This document shows, piece by piece, positions 9,237 to 17,319 of a DNA stretch of 64,000 bases. Position numbers and translations under genes: made by a program. A model generated the notes under the pieces. The model saw only the letters and a program-made list of their open reading frames with translations, did not search any database and had not been told where the DNA came from. Each line of letters opens with the position of its first letter. Position 1 is the first letter of the stretch. Source of the DNA: Neorhizobium sp. UBA7851 (GTDB lineage: Bacteria; Pseudomonadota; Alphaproteobacteria; Rhizobiales; Rhizobiaceae); the NCBI GenBank assembly GCA_002500765.1, contig DLSX01000130.1:654-64653 (forward strand), in the 5' to 3' direction.

Positions 9237-9497
9237 TCAGCTGACGATTTCCAGATCGTCGACGATACGGCTGCCATCCACCATCGTATAAAAGACCAGA
9301 ACCTTCACGCCGGCCTTCAACCCGTCAAAGCTGAACTCCTCCGAAACCTTGTAGGTCCTGCCGTCGTCAAGCGTCAGACTGAGCGCGGTCAAATCCACCG
9401 TCTTGATCGTCGCTTCGATGTCTGCGCTCTGCGCGAAGCTGTTGAGCGGCGAGAATATGCTTGCAGTGGCGAGCAGTGTTGCAATGAGCATGCGCAT
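9237..9497 (-). CDS. DUF1344 domain-containing secreted protein
   Basis: The 86-residue product has a cleavable signal peptide (MRMLIATLLATASIFSPLNSFA), followed by a compact beta-rich domain with IEATIKTVDLTALSLTLDDG and an aromatic VFYTMVDGSR segment, typical of DUF1344 proteins. It is probably periplasmic and its function is unknown. I chose the internal Met at 9497 because the signal peptide starts there; the frame extends to 9542. It converges on the histidine phosphatase with no gap between stop codons. Confidence 0.75.
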   Translation of the reverse strand: MRMLIATLLATASIFSPLNSFAQSADIEATIKTVDLTALSLTLDDGRTYKVSEEFSFDGLKAGVKVLVFYTMVDGSRIVDDLEIVS

Positions 9498-9712
9498 CTT
9501 GAAGGCCTTTGACGAGGTCCGCGGTGTTTCGTTTCGACGCAAGGATAGCCTTCGGAATGTGGCAAAATTCGCCCACGATCATGGCATTTCATGCGCAAAA
9601 CGATGCTTTATTATTAACAAAATTCTACCGGCCGCCGACTTCACCTCCCGGAAATATTTGGAACCGCAAAAAATCAAGTATTCCCTAAGCACAACTCGCC
9701 CGCCCGTATGAT

Positions 9713-9733
9713 ATTTATCGTGAAATGATAAAT
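9713..9733. promoter_or_regulatory. Inverted repeat upstream of the GGDEF/EAL gene
   Basis: ATTTATC (9713-9719) and GATAAAT (9727-9733) form a 7-bp inverted repeat with a 7-nt spacer in an AT-rich stretch, 61 nt before the GTG start at 9794. It could be a protein-binding site. No specific regulator is implied. Confidence 0.3.
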
Positions 9734-9793
9734 TAACAACCGAACAATACAATATTTCCGACATTCCAAGGATTAACGAGGGGCATCCAGCAG

Positions 9794-12700
9794 GTGAATT
9801 TCAGGTCGCCGCAACATTTAAACTGGCGCAAAATAATTGCCTCAAATCCGATTTCGCTGCTGGTGGCGCTGACAATTTCGCTCTGCATATTTGCGATTGC
9901 GTTAGGTCTTGACCGGCGCAATACCGAATCCGGACGCGCTGCATTGCGCGTGGATGTGGAAAACACGGCATCCGCCATGGCGAGCAATCTGACCAGCCGC
10001 CTGGAAGGCGACATCAGGGATGCCAAGGCCCTTGCCCAGCGGCTTTTAAGCGAACCGAATGCGAGTTCCGAGCACGTTCGGCATCTGATTGAAACAACCT
10101 TGGAGAATCACCCGCATTTTTCCGCGGTCGCACTTGCCCCGGATCTTTCGATATCCGAGATCCACACACCCGAGGGTATTTCCCGCAACGACACGTCGCT
10201 GCCGTTCAACATTGAGCAGCTTGGCGCCGATCTGATGATCGCCAATGAGGCACTATCGCCAAGCATCATCACAGGCTCGCAGGAAAACCATCTGACACTC
10301 GTCGTCCCGGTGACACTCAACGACGCAACGCGTGGTCAGCTCCCCGGTGCGCTTGCGATCATCATCGACAAGACAGCACTTCTGAAGGAAGCGGGATTGG
10401 TGGTCCGTGGCCAGAACGGCCAGCTGAGCCCCGTTGACCTTACAGACATAAGCTTCTCGCTACGGGACGACGCCAAACCCGGCTATCTGGCGTTCTTGGG
10501 TGACGATGGTGTGGATGACCGGTCGCCTTTGAGGAGAACACTGGAAATTGCCGGCTCGCGCTGGGACCTTTCGGTGGTTCCAAAGAGCGGCTGGGCCATC
10601 CCTCCCGAGAACCAGCAGCACTTCCGACTGTTTCTCGCATTCGGGGCGGTCGCCCTGATCATACCGATATTGGTGGCGACCGGCCTGCTTTCTGAGCGTA
10701 ACCGGAATATTGCCGAACTGGAAACACGTGAAGCCAGTCTTATCGACCTTTCGCAGCGCTTCAATCTCGCCATGGAAGCCTCCAAGATCGGCATATGGGA
10801 AGTGAGCGGCGACGGGCTACAGCTTTTTCTCGACCGGCGGGCAAAATTGCTGCACGGCGTTGATCCTTCCCAGGATGTGCAAAGGTTGAAAGGGCTTCTT
10901 CAACTGGTCGCGGCCGAAGACCGGAGCAGGGCGGAGGCGCATTTCCTGAAATGGGCACGTCTTTATGAATCCTGTACGGAAACCTATCGCATTACCCTGG
11001 CAGATGGAGAGATCCGGCATTTGCGATCCGCCGGCGCTCGGTACGAAAACATAGACGGCAGCCAGCGCATGACCGGCATTGTCTGGGATGTGACGGCAGA
11101 CATGCTGATGGCGCAGACATTGCGCGACGCGAAGGCCACGACCGAAGTCAAGAATGCCGAACTCGAACTAGCACTGGACGAATTGTCGAGCCGCGAGCGG
11201 GAACTCGAGGAACTATCGGGGAAACTCGATCTTGCGCTTGCCTCCTACGGCTGCGGCATATGGGAATACACCCCCGGCCTGAGCACGGAGACCTGGGACG
11301 AGCGCATGTGCCAGCTCTACGGCGTTCCGTTTACCAATGGGGTCATGGCCCAAGAACGCTGGCTCAACCTGCTCCTGCCGGAGGACCGGCCGATTGCGAT
11401 CAACGCATCGAGAGCCTATCTCACCGGCCAGACGAAGGAAGCCCTGGTGGTTCGCGTACCGCAGGCGGATGGTACGATCCGCTATGTGCGGTCGGTCGGC
11501 CAGTTGCATGTGGGCAAGGACGGCTCGAAAAAGCTCATCGGCCTTGCCTTCGACGTAACGAAAGATACGGCGCTGACAGTCGAGTTGCAGAAGGCCAAGA
11601 CTGAAGCCGACGTGAAGAATAACGAACTCGAAATCGCCAAAAGCCGGATCGAGCACAATGCGCTTCACGACCCACTGACGCTGCTTGCCAACAGGCGCAA
11701 GCTCGACATGGAACTGGACGCTTTGTCACGCTCCCCGGGAAGACGGAAATTCGCGCTTCTTCATCTCGATCTCGACCGCTTCAAGCAGATCAACGATACG
11801 CTGGGACATGCCGCGGGCGACGCCATGCTTGTTCATGCCTCGAAGATCCTGACCCACAACGTCGATGAAAAAGACATCGTTGCACGGATCGGCGGCGACG
11901 AATTCGTCATCCTCGTGCATGATCAGGCGAATTCCAAGGAGCTTGCACAGCTTGCCGCGCGGATCATCTCCGAATTCCGTCAGCCGCTCGATTTCGACGG
12001 CTTCTCATGCCGATGTGGCGTATCCATCGGAATTGCCGAAGCCAACGGCACGCATGTCGACGCAAGGCGCATTCTCGTCAATGCCGACCTGGCGCTCTAC
12101 CGGGCCAAGGGCATGGGGCGCAACCGCTACGAATTCTTCACGCAGAACCTGCATGCGGAGATCATCGATCACAAGCGCACGGCAGACGAGCTGCTTGCCG
12201 CAATCGAGAACCATGAATTTACGGCCTGGTATCAGCCGCAGCTCAGTTCGGCGACGCATCAGTTGACTGGCGTCGAGGCACTTATCCGCTGGCGCCATCC
12301 CCGTCGCGGGCTGCTCGCTCCCGACCAGTTCCTGAAAATTGCCGACGACCTGAACGTGACGGCAACGCTCGACCAGATCGTGCTAGAGACGGTGCTGAAG
12401 GACAGGATGCGCTGGGCCGCCATGGGCGTTGCCGTTCCGAGGGTCTCGGTCAACGTCTCATCGAGGCGGCTGCATGACGAACACCTGATCGACATGCTGC
12501 GGGGCCTGCAGATCACGCCCGGCGAGATCGCCTTCGAACTGGTGGAATCGATCTTCCTCGATGACAGCGACAGCGCCGTGATCGCCAATCTGGACAGGAT
12601 CAAGGAACTCGGCATTGATGTGGAGATCGATGATTTCGGCACGGGACATACATCAATCGTCAGCCTGCTGAGACTGAAGCCGAAACGATTGAAGATCGAC

Positions 12701-12943
12701 AAGCAACTGGTACTGCCGATCCTCCAATCACATCAGGAACGCGCGCTGGTTCGGTCAATCATCGATATCGCTCGATCGCTTGGTCTTGAAACGGTGGCGG
12801 AAGGCGTCGAAACCTTCGAGCATGCAAACCTGCTTGAGCAACTCGGTTGTGACATGCTGCAAGGTTATGCCTTCGCCCAGGCGCTGCCCTTTGACGACTT
12901 CACGACGATGGCACAGCAAGGCTGGCGGCGAGCCGTGGCCTGA
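9794..12943 (+). CDS. CHASE-PAS-PAS-GGDEF-EAL protein (c-di-GMP turnover)
   Basis: This 1049-residue membrane protein begins with a transmembrane helix (about 15-40). A periplasmic CHASE-like sensor (about 60-275) and a second helix (about 278-300) follow, then two PAS/PAC regions (about 315-440 and 470-600), a diguanylate cyclase domain with intact GGDEF near residue 700, and a phosphodiesterase domain with intact EAL near 828. The EAL catalytic motifs ELVES, DDFGTG, KIDKQ and AEGVE are all present. The position of the RxxD product-inhibition site reads DEKD, so feedback control may be lost. It probably sets cyclic di-GMP levels, and thus motility or biofilm formation, in response to an external signal. 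The start is GTG. Confidence 0.92.
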   Translation: MNFRSPQHLNWRKIIASNPISLLVALTISLCIFAIALGLDRRNTESGRAALRVDVENTASAMASNLTSRLEGDIRDAKALAQRLLSEPNASSEHVRHLIETTLENHPHFSAVALAPDLSISEIHTPEGISRNDTSLPFNIEQLGADLMIANEALSPSIITGSQENHLTLVVPVTLNDATRGQLPGALAIIIDKTALLKEAGLVVRGQNGQLSPVDLTDISFSLRDDAKPGYLAFLGDDGVDDRSPLRRTLEIAGSRWDLSVVPKSGWAIPPENQQHFRLFLAFGAVALIIPILVATGLLSERNRNIAELETREASLIDLSQRFNLAMEASKIGIWEVSGDGLQLFLDRRAKLLHGVDPSQDVQRLKGLLQLVAAEDRSRAEAHFLKWARLYESCTETYRITLADGEIRHLRSAGARYENIDGSQRMTGIVWDVTADMLMAQTLRDAKATTEVKNAELELALDELSSRERELEELSGKLDLALASYGCGIWEYTPGLSTETWDERMCQLYGVPFTNGVMAQERWLNLLLPEDRPIAINASRAYLTGQTKEALVVRVPQADGTIRYVRSVGQLHVGKDGSKKLIGLAFDVTKDTALTVELQKAKTEADVKNNELEIAKSRIEHNALHDPLTLLANRRKLDMELDALSRSPGRRKFALLHLDLDRFKQINDTLGHAAGDAMLVHASKILTHNVDEKDIVARIGGDEFVILVHDQANSKELAQLAARIISEFRQPLDFDGFSCRCGVSIGIAEANGTHVDARRILVNADLALYRAKGMGRNRYEFFTQNLHAEIIDHKRTADELLAAIENHEFTAWYQPQLSSATHQLTGVEALIRWRHPRRGLLAPDQFLKIADDLNVTATLDQIVLETVLKDRMRWAAMGVAVPRVSVNVSSRRLHDEHLIDMLRGLQITPGEIAFELVESIFLDDSDSAVIANLDRIKELGIDVEIDDFGTGHTSIVSLLRLKPKRLKIDKQLVLPILQSHQERALVRSIIDIARSLGLETVAEGVETFEHANLLEQLGCDMLQGYAFAQALPFDDFTTMAQQGWRRAVA

Positions 12944-13088
12944 TCGCCTGAAGTCTATCTGGTAATCGGCATGTTTGCCCGGTCGGTACCGGTCGGGCAC
13001 AAGAAAGGCTTGTCCGCGCTCGGGCTTTTGCCTAAAAAAGCCTCGATAAAAACGGCGGTTCAAGCGCCCTTGCAGCCAGGCAGCATTC

Positions 13089-14186
13089 ATGTCCCATAAC
13101 TCTTTCGGTCATCTTTTCCGCGTTACGACCTGGGGCGAAAGCCATGGCCCCGCACTCGGCTGCGTGGTCGACGGTTGCCCTCCCGGCCTCCGCTTCACCC
13201 ATGCCGACATCCAGGCATGGATGGACAAGCGCAAGCCCGGCCAGTCGCGTTTCGTTACCCAGCGGCGCGAGGACGACATCGTCAAGGTTCTCTCCGGCGT
13301 GATGTTCGACGAGGACGGCGAGACGATGATCTCGACCGGCACGCCGATCTCGATGCTGATCGAGAATACCGACCAGCGTTCCAAGGATTACGGCGAGATC
13401 GCCCGGCGCTACCGCCCGGGACACGCCGACTATACCTATGACGTCAAATACGGCATTCGCGATTATCGCGGCGGCGGACGTTCGTCTGCCCGCGAGACCA
13501 CAGCCCGTGTCGCGGCGGGCGGCATTGCGCGACTGGTCGTGCCGGGCGTCACCGTGCGCGGCGCGCTGGTCCAGATCGGCAAGCACAAGATCAACCGCAA
13601 TAACTGGGACTGGGCGCAGCTCGACCAGAACCCGTTCTTCTGCCCCGACCCGGACATGGTTCCAGTCTGGGAAGAGTATCTCGACGGTATCCGCAAATCC
13701 GGCTCCTCGATCGGGGCGGTTGTCGAGGTGATAGCCGAAGGTGTACCGGCGGGGCTCGGCGCACCGATCTATGGCAAGCTCGACCAGGATATCGCCTCGC
13801 TGCTGATGTCGATCAATGCGGTCAAGGGCGTCGAAATCGGCGAAGGTTTCGCGTCCGCGGAACTGACCGGCGAGGAAAATGCCGACGAGATGCGCATGGG
13901 CAATGACGGCAAGCCGATTTTCCTCTCCAACCATGCAGGCGGCATTCTCGGCGGCATCTCGACCGGCGAAGCCATCGTCGCCCGCTTCGCGATCAAGCCG
14001 ACGTCTTCGATCCTGACCGAGCGCCAGTCGATCGATGCGGACGGCAACAATGTCGATGTCCGCACCAAGGGCCGCCACGACCCTTGCGTCGGCATTCGTG
14101 CCGTGCCGATCGGCGAGGCGATGGTCGCCTGCGCGATTGCAGATCACTACCTCCGGGACCGCGGCCAGACAGGCCGCCTGAAATAG
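13089..14186 (+). CDS. aroC: Chorismate synthase
   Basis: The 365-residue enzyme converts 5-enolpyruvylshikimate-3-phosphate to chorismate with reduced FMN, the last common step towards aromatic amino acids and folate. The three family signatures are visible: [14 protein letters not shown] at the N-terminus, the [16 protein letters not shown] and [16 protein letters not shown] segments near residues 100-145, and the C-terminal [17 protein letters not shown]. It starts at ATG 13089, with ribB 10 bp downstream on the same strand. Confidence 0.97.
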   Translation: MSHNSFGHLFRVTTWGESHGPALGCVVDGCPPGLRFTHADIQAWMDKRKPGQSRFVTQRREDDIVKVLSGVMFDEDGETMISTGTPISMLIENTDQRSKDYGEIARRYRPGHADYTYDVKYGIRDYRGGGRSSARETTARVAAGGIARLVVPGVTVRGALVQIGKHKINRNNWDWAQLDQNPFFCPDPDMVPVWEEYLDGIRKSGSSIGAVVEVIAEGVPAGLGAPIYGKLDQDIASLLMSINAVKGVEIGEGFASAELTGEENADEMRMGNDGKPIFLSNHAGGILGGISTGEAIVARFAIKPTSSILTERQSIDADGNNVDVRTKGRHDPCVGIRAVPIGEAMVACAIADHYLRDRGQTGRLK

Positions 14187-14196
14187 GACTTTTCCA

Positions 14197-15297
14197 ATGG
14201 CCTACGATCAGAAAGCCGTCGTTGATGCCATCCGCGCCTTCGAGGCCGGAGAGATCGTCGTCGTTACGGATGATGATGACCGCGAGAACGAAGGCGACCT
14301 GATCGTCGCCGCCGTGCATTGCACGCCCGAGAAGATGGCCTTCATCGTCCGCCACACATCCGGCATCGTCTGCGCGCCGATGCCGCGCGAGGAAGCCAAG
14401 CGGCTGAACCTCAATGCCATGGTGGCCGAAAACGACAGCGCCCACACGACGGCCTTTACCGTCAGCGTCGATTTCAAGCATGGCACGACAACCGGCATTT
14501 CCGCCGACGACCGGACATTGACGGTACGCAACCTTGCCAACCCCAATGTCGGTGCCGCCGACTTCGTCCGTCCCGGCCATATATTCCCGCTGATCTCCCG
14601 CGAGGGCGGCGTGTTGATGCGCTCCGGTCATACGGAGGCGGCGACCGACCTTTGCAAGCTCGCCAACCTGCCGCCGATCGGTGTGATTTCCGAGCTTGTC
14701 AACGACAATGGCACGGTGATGCGCGGCCAGCAGGTGGCGGCATTCGCCGTCGAGCATGGGCTGAAGCAGGTTTCCGTTGCCGACCTGATCGCCTATCGCC
14801 AGCGCAAGGAAACGCTGATCCAATTGATCTCGTCCTTCGACGTGACGACCCCGGTCGGCCGCGCCAAGGCGCATGCCTATTCGCTGCCCTGGGATCCGAT
14901 GCAGCATGTGGCCGTGATCTTCGGCGATATCCGTGATGGCGTCGACATTCCGGTCCGCCTGCATCTCGAAAACGTGGCGCAGGACGTGTTCGGCGTCGAG
15001 CGTTCCGTCGAGCGCTACATGAAAATGATAGAGAACGAGGGTCGCGGCGTCATCATCTATCTGCGCGAAGGTTCCGTCGGCGTCGGCCAGACCGAACACG
15101 GGCGCAAGATGCGCCAGGACCAGGAAGCCCATGCGGAAGCGCAGGCGCGGGAAAGCGAATGGCTGGAAATCGGTCTCGGCGCGCAGATCCTTAAGGATCT
15201 CGGCATCACCTCGATCAAATTGCTCACCCGCAGCGAGCGCCACTATGTCGGGCTGGAAGGTTTCGGCATCCGGATTGCCGAGACGGTGATCTGCTAA
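14197..15297 (+). CDS. ribB: 3,4-dihydroxy-2-butanone-4-phosphate synthase with degenerate GTP-cyclohydrolase-II-like C-terminus
   Basis: Residues 1-205 form an intact DHBP synthase domain (DDDDRENEGDL near residue 25, SGHTEAATDLCKLANL, GVISELVNDNG). It makes the four-carbon riboflavin precursor from ribulose 5-phosphate. Residues about 210-366 align with GTP cyclohydrolase II, but the three zinc-binding cysteines of active RibA are missing and the region has no Cys except the last residue. The second half is therefore probably non-catalytic, as I recall for many alphaproteobacterial RibB proteins. Riboflavin synthesis then needs a separate ribA elsewhere. It is probably cotranscribed with aroC and is followed by a terminator. 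Confidence 0.92.
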   Translation: MAYDQKAVVDAIRAFEAGEIVVVTDDDDRENEGDLIVAAVHCTPEKMAFIVRHTSGIVCAPMPREEAKRLNLNAMVAENDSAHTTAFTVSVDFKHGTTTGISADDRTLTVRNLANPNVGAADFVRPGHIFPLISREGGVLMRSGHTEAATDLCKLANLPPIGVISELVNDNGTVMRGQQVAAFAVEHGLKQVSVADLIAYRQRKETLIQLISSFDVTTPVGRAKAHAYSLPWDPMQHVAVIFGDIRDGVDIPVRLHLENVAQDVFGVERSVERYMKMIENEGRGVIIYLREGSVGVGQTEHGRKMRQDQEAHAEAQARESEWLEIGLGAQILKDLGITSIKLLTRSERHYVGLEGFGIRIAETVIC

Positions 15298-15301
15298 CCC
15301 C

Positions 15302-15319
15302 TACAATCCTGGGATTGTA
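15302..15319. promoter_or_regulatory. Inverted repeat between ribB and brnT
   Basis: TACAATC (15302-15308) and GATTGTA (15313-15319) form a perfect 7-bp inverted repeat around CTGG, directly after the ribB stop and 62 nt before brnT. BrnA-type antitoxins repress their own operon, so this is a candidate operator. It could equally be a weak hairpin of the ribB 3' end. Confidence 0.35.
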
Positions 15320-15339
15320 ACGTCTTTCGTTTCGTCGGA

Positions 15340-15368
15340 TCGTCGCTCGTTGTCGGGCGGCGATTTTT
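15340..15368 (+). terminator. Terminator of aroC-ribB
   Basis: TCGTCGC (15340-15346) pairs with GCGGCGA (15357-15363), with one G-T wobble, followed by TTTTT at 15364-15368. It lies just before brnT, so the toxin-antitoxin operon must have its promoter in or after this short stretch or receive leaky read-through. Confidence 0.55.
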
Positions 15369-15380
15369 CGTGTACGAATA

Positions 15381-15629
15381 ATGAAGATCATCTGGGACAA
15401 GCGGAAGCGGGATGCGAATATCGAGAAACATGGTCTCGATTTCAAGGATTTGTCGTTCGACTTTTTCCTGTCTGCCGTAACCGTTCCTGCGAAGAACGGT
15501 CGACGTAAGGCAATCGGCAGACTGCAGAACGGAGTGATCGCGGCAATCTTTGTCAGTCTCGGATCCGAAGCGCTTTCCGTCATATCAATGCGTCCGGCGC
15601 GACGGGATGAAAGGAGTTTGATCGAATGA
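15381..15629 (+). CDS. brnT: BrnT family toxin (type II toxin-antitoxin)
   Basis: The 82-residue protein shows the BrnT pattern: an N-terminal IIWDKRKRDANIEKHGLDF motif (the WD..K...N..KHG signature), a central strand with GRRKAIGRL, and a C-terminal VISMRPARRDERSL helix. BrnT is a RelE-like ribonuclease that blocks growth until bound by BrnA. It is slightly shorter than typical BrnT proteins of about 90 residues, but the motifs look complete. Its stop overlaps the brnA start by 4 bp, the toxin-first order usual for this family. Confidence 0.85.
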   Translation: MKIIWDKRKRDANIEKHGLDFKDLSFDFFLSAVTVPAKNGRRKAIGRLQNGVIAAIFVSLGSEALSVISMRPARRDERSLIE

Positions 15630-15943
15630 ATATCAAGCCTCAAAAGCAAACCGAATTTCAGCCCGGCCGAGGTTACTCGAAAGAAGATTGGGACGAAGTT
15701 TCCGACAATCCGCCATGGACTGAAGAGGAAATGAAAAACGCCCGACCTTTCCGCGAAGTCTTCCCCGAAATGGCCGAGAAGATGGAAAAGGCGATTGCTG
15801 CCCGCGGCCGTCCCAAGGTCGAGGCGCCGAAGGTTGCGGTGACGCTTCGACTTGATCCCGATGTACTCGACAGGTTCAAGGCATCCGGCAAGGACTGGCG
15901 CAGCCGCATGGCCGAAGAGCTGCGCAAGGCGGCCGGGCTTTAG
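15626..15943 (+). CDS. brnA: BrnA family antitoxin
   Basis: The 105-residue protein has an acidic, disordered N-terminal half (toxin-binding) and a C-terminal ribbon-helix-helix DNA-binding segment (VAVTLRLDPDVLDRFKASGKDW) ending in RMAEELRKAAGL. BrnA neutralises BrnT and represses the operon. The ATG at 15626 overlaps the brnT stop, so the two are translated together. The gene ends 6 bp from the convergent Gfo/Idh gene. Confidence 0.85.
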   Translation: MNIKPQKQTEFQPGRGYSKEDWDEVSDNPPWTEEEMKNARPFREVFPEMAEKMEKAIAARGRPKVEAPKVAVTLRLDPDVLDRFKASGKDWRSRMAEELRKAAGL

Positions 15944-15949
15944 TCGCGG

Positions 15950-16948
15950 TCAGCGGCTGGCGGCCAATATCTGCTCGATAAAACGGTGAGCTTGCAGCGC
16001 ATCGCGGCCGGTGACGCGCAATGTCTCCTGGCCAGTGATCGAACCGATGAAATTGCCGATCAAAGCGCGGTGCATCTCATGACCGAAGGCCATCGGATCG
16101 GCGCCGGTGCCGATCGACTGCTCTCCTCCAACCTTTGCCACCGTACCATCCATGAACGCCGCTTCCAGCGTGTCGCCAGAAAGCACCGCCGTGCCTTCGG
16201 TGCCGATCAGTTCGATCCGGTCCGGCAGGCCGGGATAGGCCGAGGTCGTGGCATTCAGCGTGCCGATCGCACCGCTTTCGAAGGAGAACGAGGCGGCGAC
16301 TAGATCTTCCGTCTCCATTTTGTGTATGGGTGTAGTGCGAACGAAGGACGACACATCCTTAGGCTTCCCGGCATAGCTCAACAGCAGGTCGATCGTATGG
16401 ATCGCCTGGGTGAGAAGAACACCGCCGCCGTCGCGCGCCCGCGTGCCCCTGCCCTCGACATCGTAATAGCTCTGCGGCCGCCAGTTGCGGATGGCGGCGG
16501 AAGCACCGACCAGCGATCCGAGACGACCGGTGACCACCAGGAGATCGAGCGCCAGGGCTGCAGGGCGGAAGCGGTTCTGCAGCACGACGCCCAGCTTCAC
16601 ATCGACTTTCTCAGCCATACTGACGATGGCCTCGGCTCGTTCGAGGCTGATATCCAGCGGCTTTTCCAGAAGGATATGTTTCCCCGCCGCCGCTGCGCGT
16701 TCGACAAGCTCGAAATGGCTGCTCGGAGGCGTCAGGATCAAAACCGCATCGATCTGCGAATTGTCGAAAATCGCGTCGAGACTGTCCACGACGGGGATCG
16801 GATAATCAGCGGCGAAAACCTCGCGGCGTGCGGCTGTGGGGCTGAAGGCCGCAACACATTCGACCTGATCGGCAAGATCGAGCAAGGCGCGGGCGTGATG
16901 GCCCGCCGCCATGCCAAGACCAATCATCGCCATCCGCAGCTTCGCCAT
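15950..16948 (-). CDS. Gfo/Idh/MocA family NAD(P)-dependent oxidoreductase
   Basis: This 332-residue protein starts with a Rossmann motif (MIGLGMAAGHHARALLDL) and contains the family motif EKPLDISLERAEAI near residue 95, with the Lys used in catalysis. The C-terminal half (from about 130) forms the sugar-binding sheet, with GGGVLLTQAIHTIDLLL carrying the His used in many members. It probably oxidises a sugar, inositol or related polyol; the substrate is unknown. The ATG at 16948 has GGAGGA upstream. The frame continues to 17161, but that extension has no family similarity. Confidence 0.88.
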   Translation of the reverse strand: MAKLRMAMIGLGMAAGHHARALLDLADQVECVAAFSPTAARREVFAADYPIPVVDSLDAIFDNSQIDAVLILTPPSSHFELVERAAAAGKHILLEKPLDISLERAEAIVSMAEKVDVKLGVVLQNRFRPAALALDLLVVTGRLGSLVGASAAIRNWRPQSYYDVEGRGTRARDGGGVLLTQAIHTIDLLLSYAGKPKDVSSFVRTTPIHKMETEDLVAASFSFESGAIGTLNATTSAYPGLPDRIELIGTEGTAVLSGDTLEAAFMDGTVAKVGGEQSIGTGADPMAFGHEMHRALIGNFIGSITGQETLRVTGRDALQAHRFIEQILAASR

Positions 16949-17319
16949 ATCGTACTCCTCCTGAAACCATGCGCCCAGAAATCCTGCGCAATGAAGACTT
17001 AGTCGCAACCACCCCGTTTGCGAAGCTGGAACTTCGCCCACCGGGCGTGGTTGGAGAAGACAAATAGACGCTATGGACGTTCGATCACGCCCATGAAGGA
17101 ATGGGGCCGAGACGAGCCGTATCATAAAAAAGATCACGGCAAAGCAACCTTTTATTGCCATGTCACATCAATGATTTCGGCCTGACGCATCGTGTCGGAC
17201 GCAGTAATCACACCCCGATGGCGACAATTTTATCGGAACCAGCCCAGCCGCAACGCAGTTAGTCCACGGTCCTCGTGGCTCAAATCGACTGCTCCAACGC
17301 TCAAGGCAAGGCAAGACCG
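16949..17319. other. Divergent intergenic region with nested inverted repeats
   Basis: This 371-bp region must hold promoters for the Gfo/Idh gene (minus) and glgE (plus). CAACCAC (17006-17012) pairs with GTGGTTG (17047-17053). Inside them GCGAAG (17020-17025) pairs with CTTCGC (17032-17037), so either strand could fold into a compact structure about 60 nt from the Gfo/Idh start. No known riboswitch motif was recognised. Confidence 0.4.

Noticed and set aside
12976..13050. Palindromic TGCCCG...CGGGCA and nearby T-rich stretch after the GGDEF/EAL gene
   Set aside because: Pairing is interrupted and no single hairpin is followed directly by a T-run, so a terminator call is not secure.
13993..15243. 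416-residue frame opposite ribB and aroC
   Set aside because: It spans two conserved genes on the other strand and has no recognisable motif.
15986..17002. Plus-strand frames opposite the Gfo/Idh gene
   Set aside because: They mirror a conserved oxidoreductase with a good ribosome site on the other strand.
16949..17161. 71-residue N-terminal extension of the Gfo/Idh protein
   Set aside because: The Rossmann motif starts right after Met at 16948, which has GGAGGA upstream; the extension is the promoter region.
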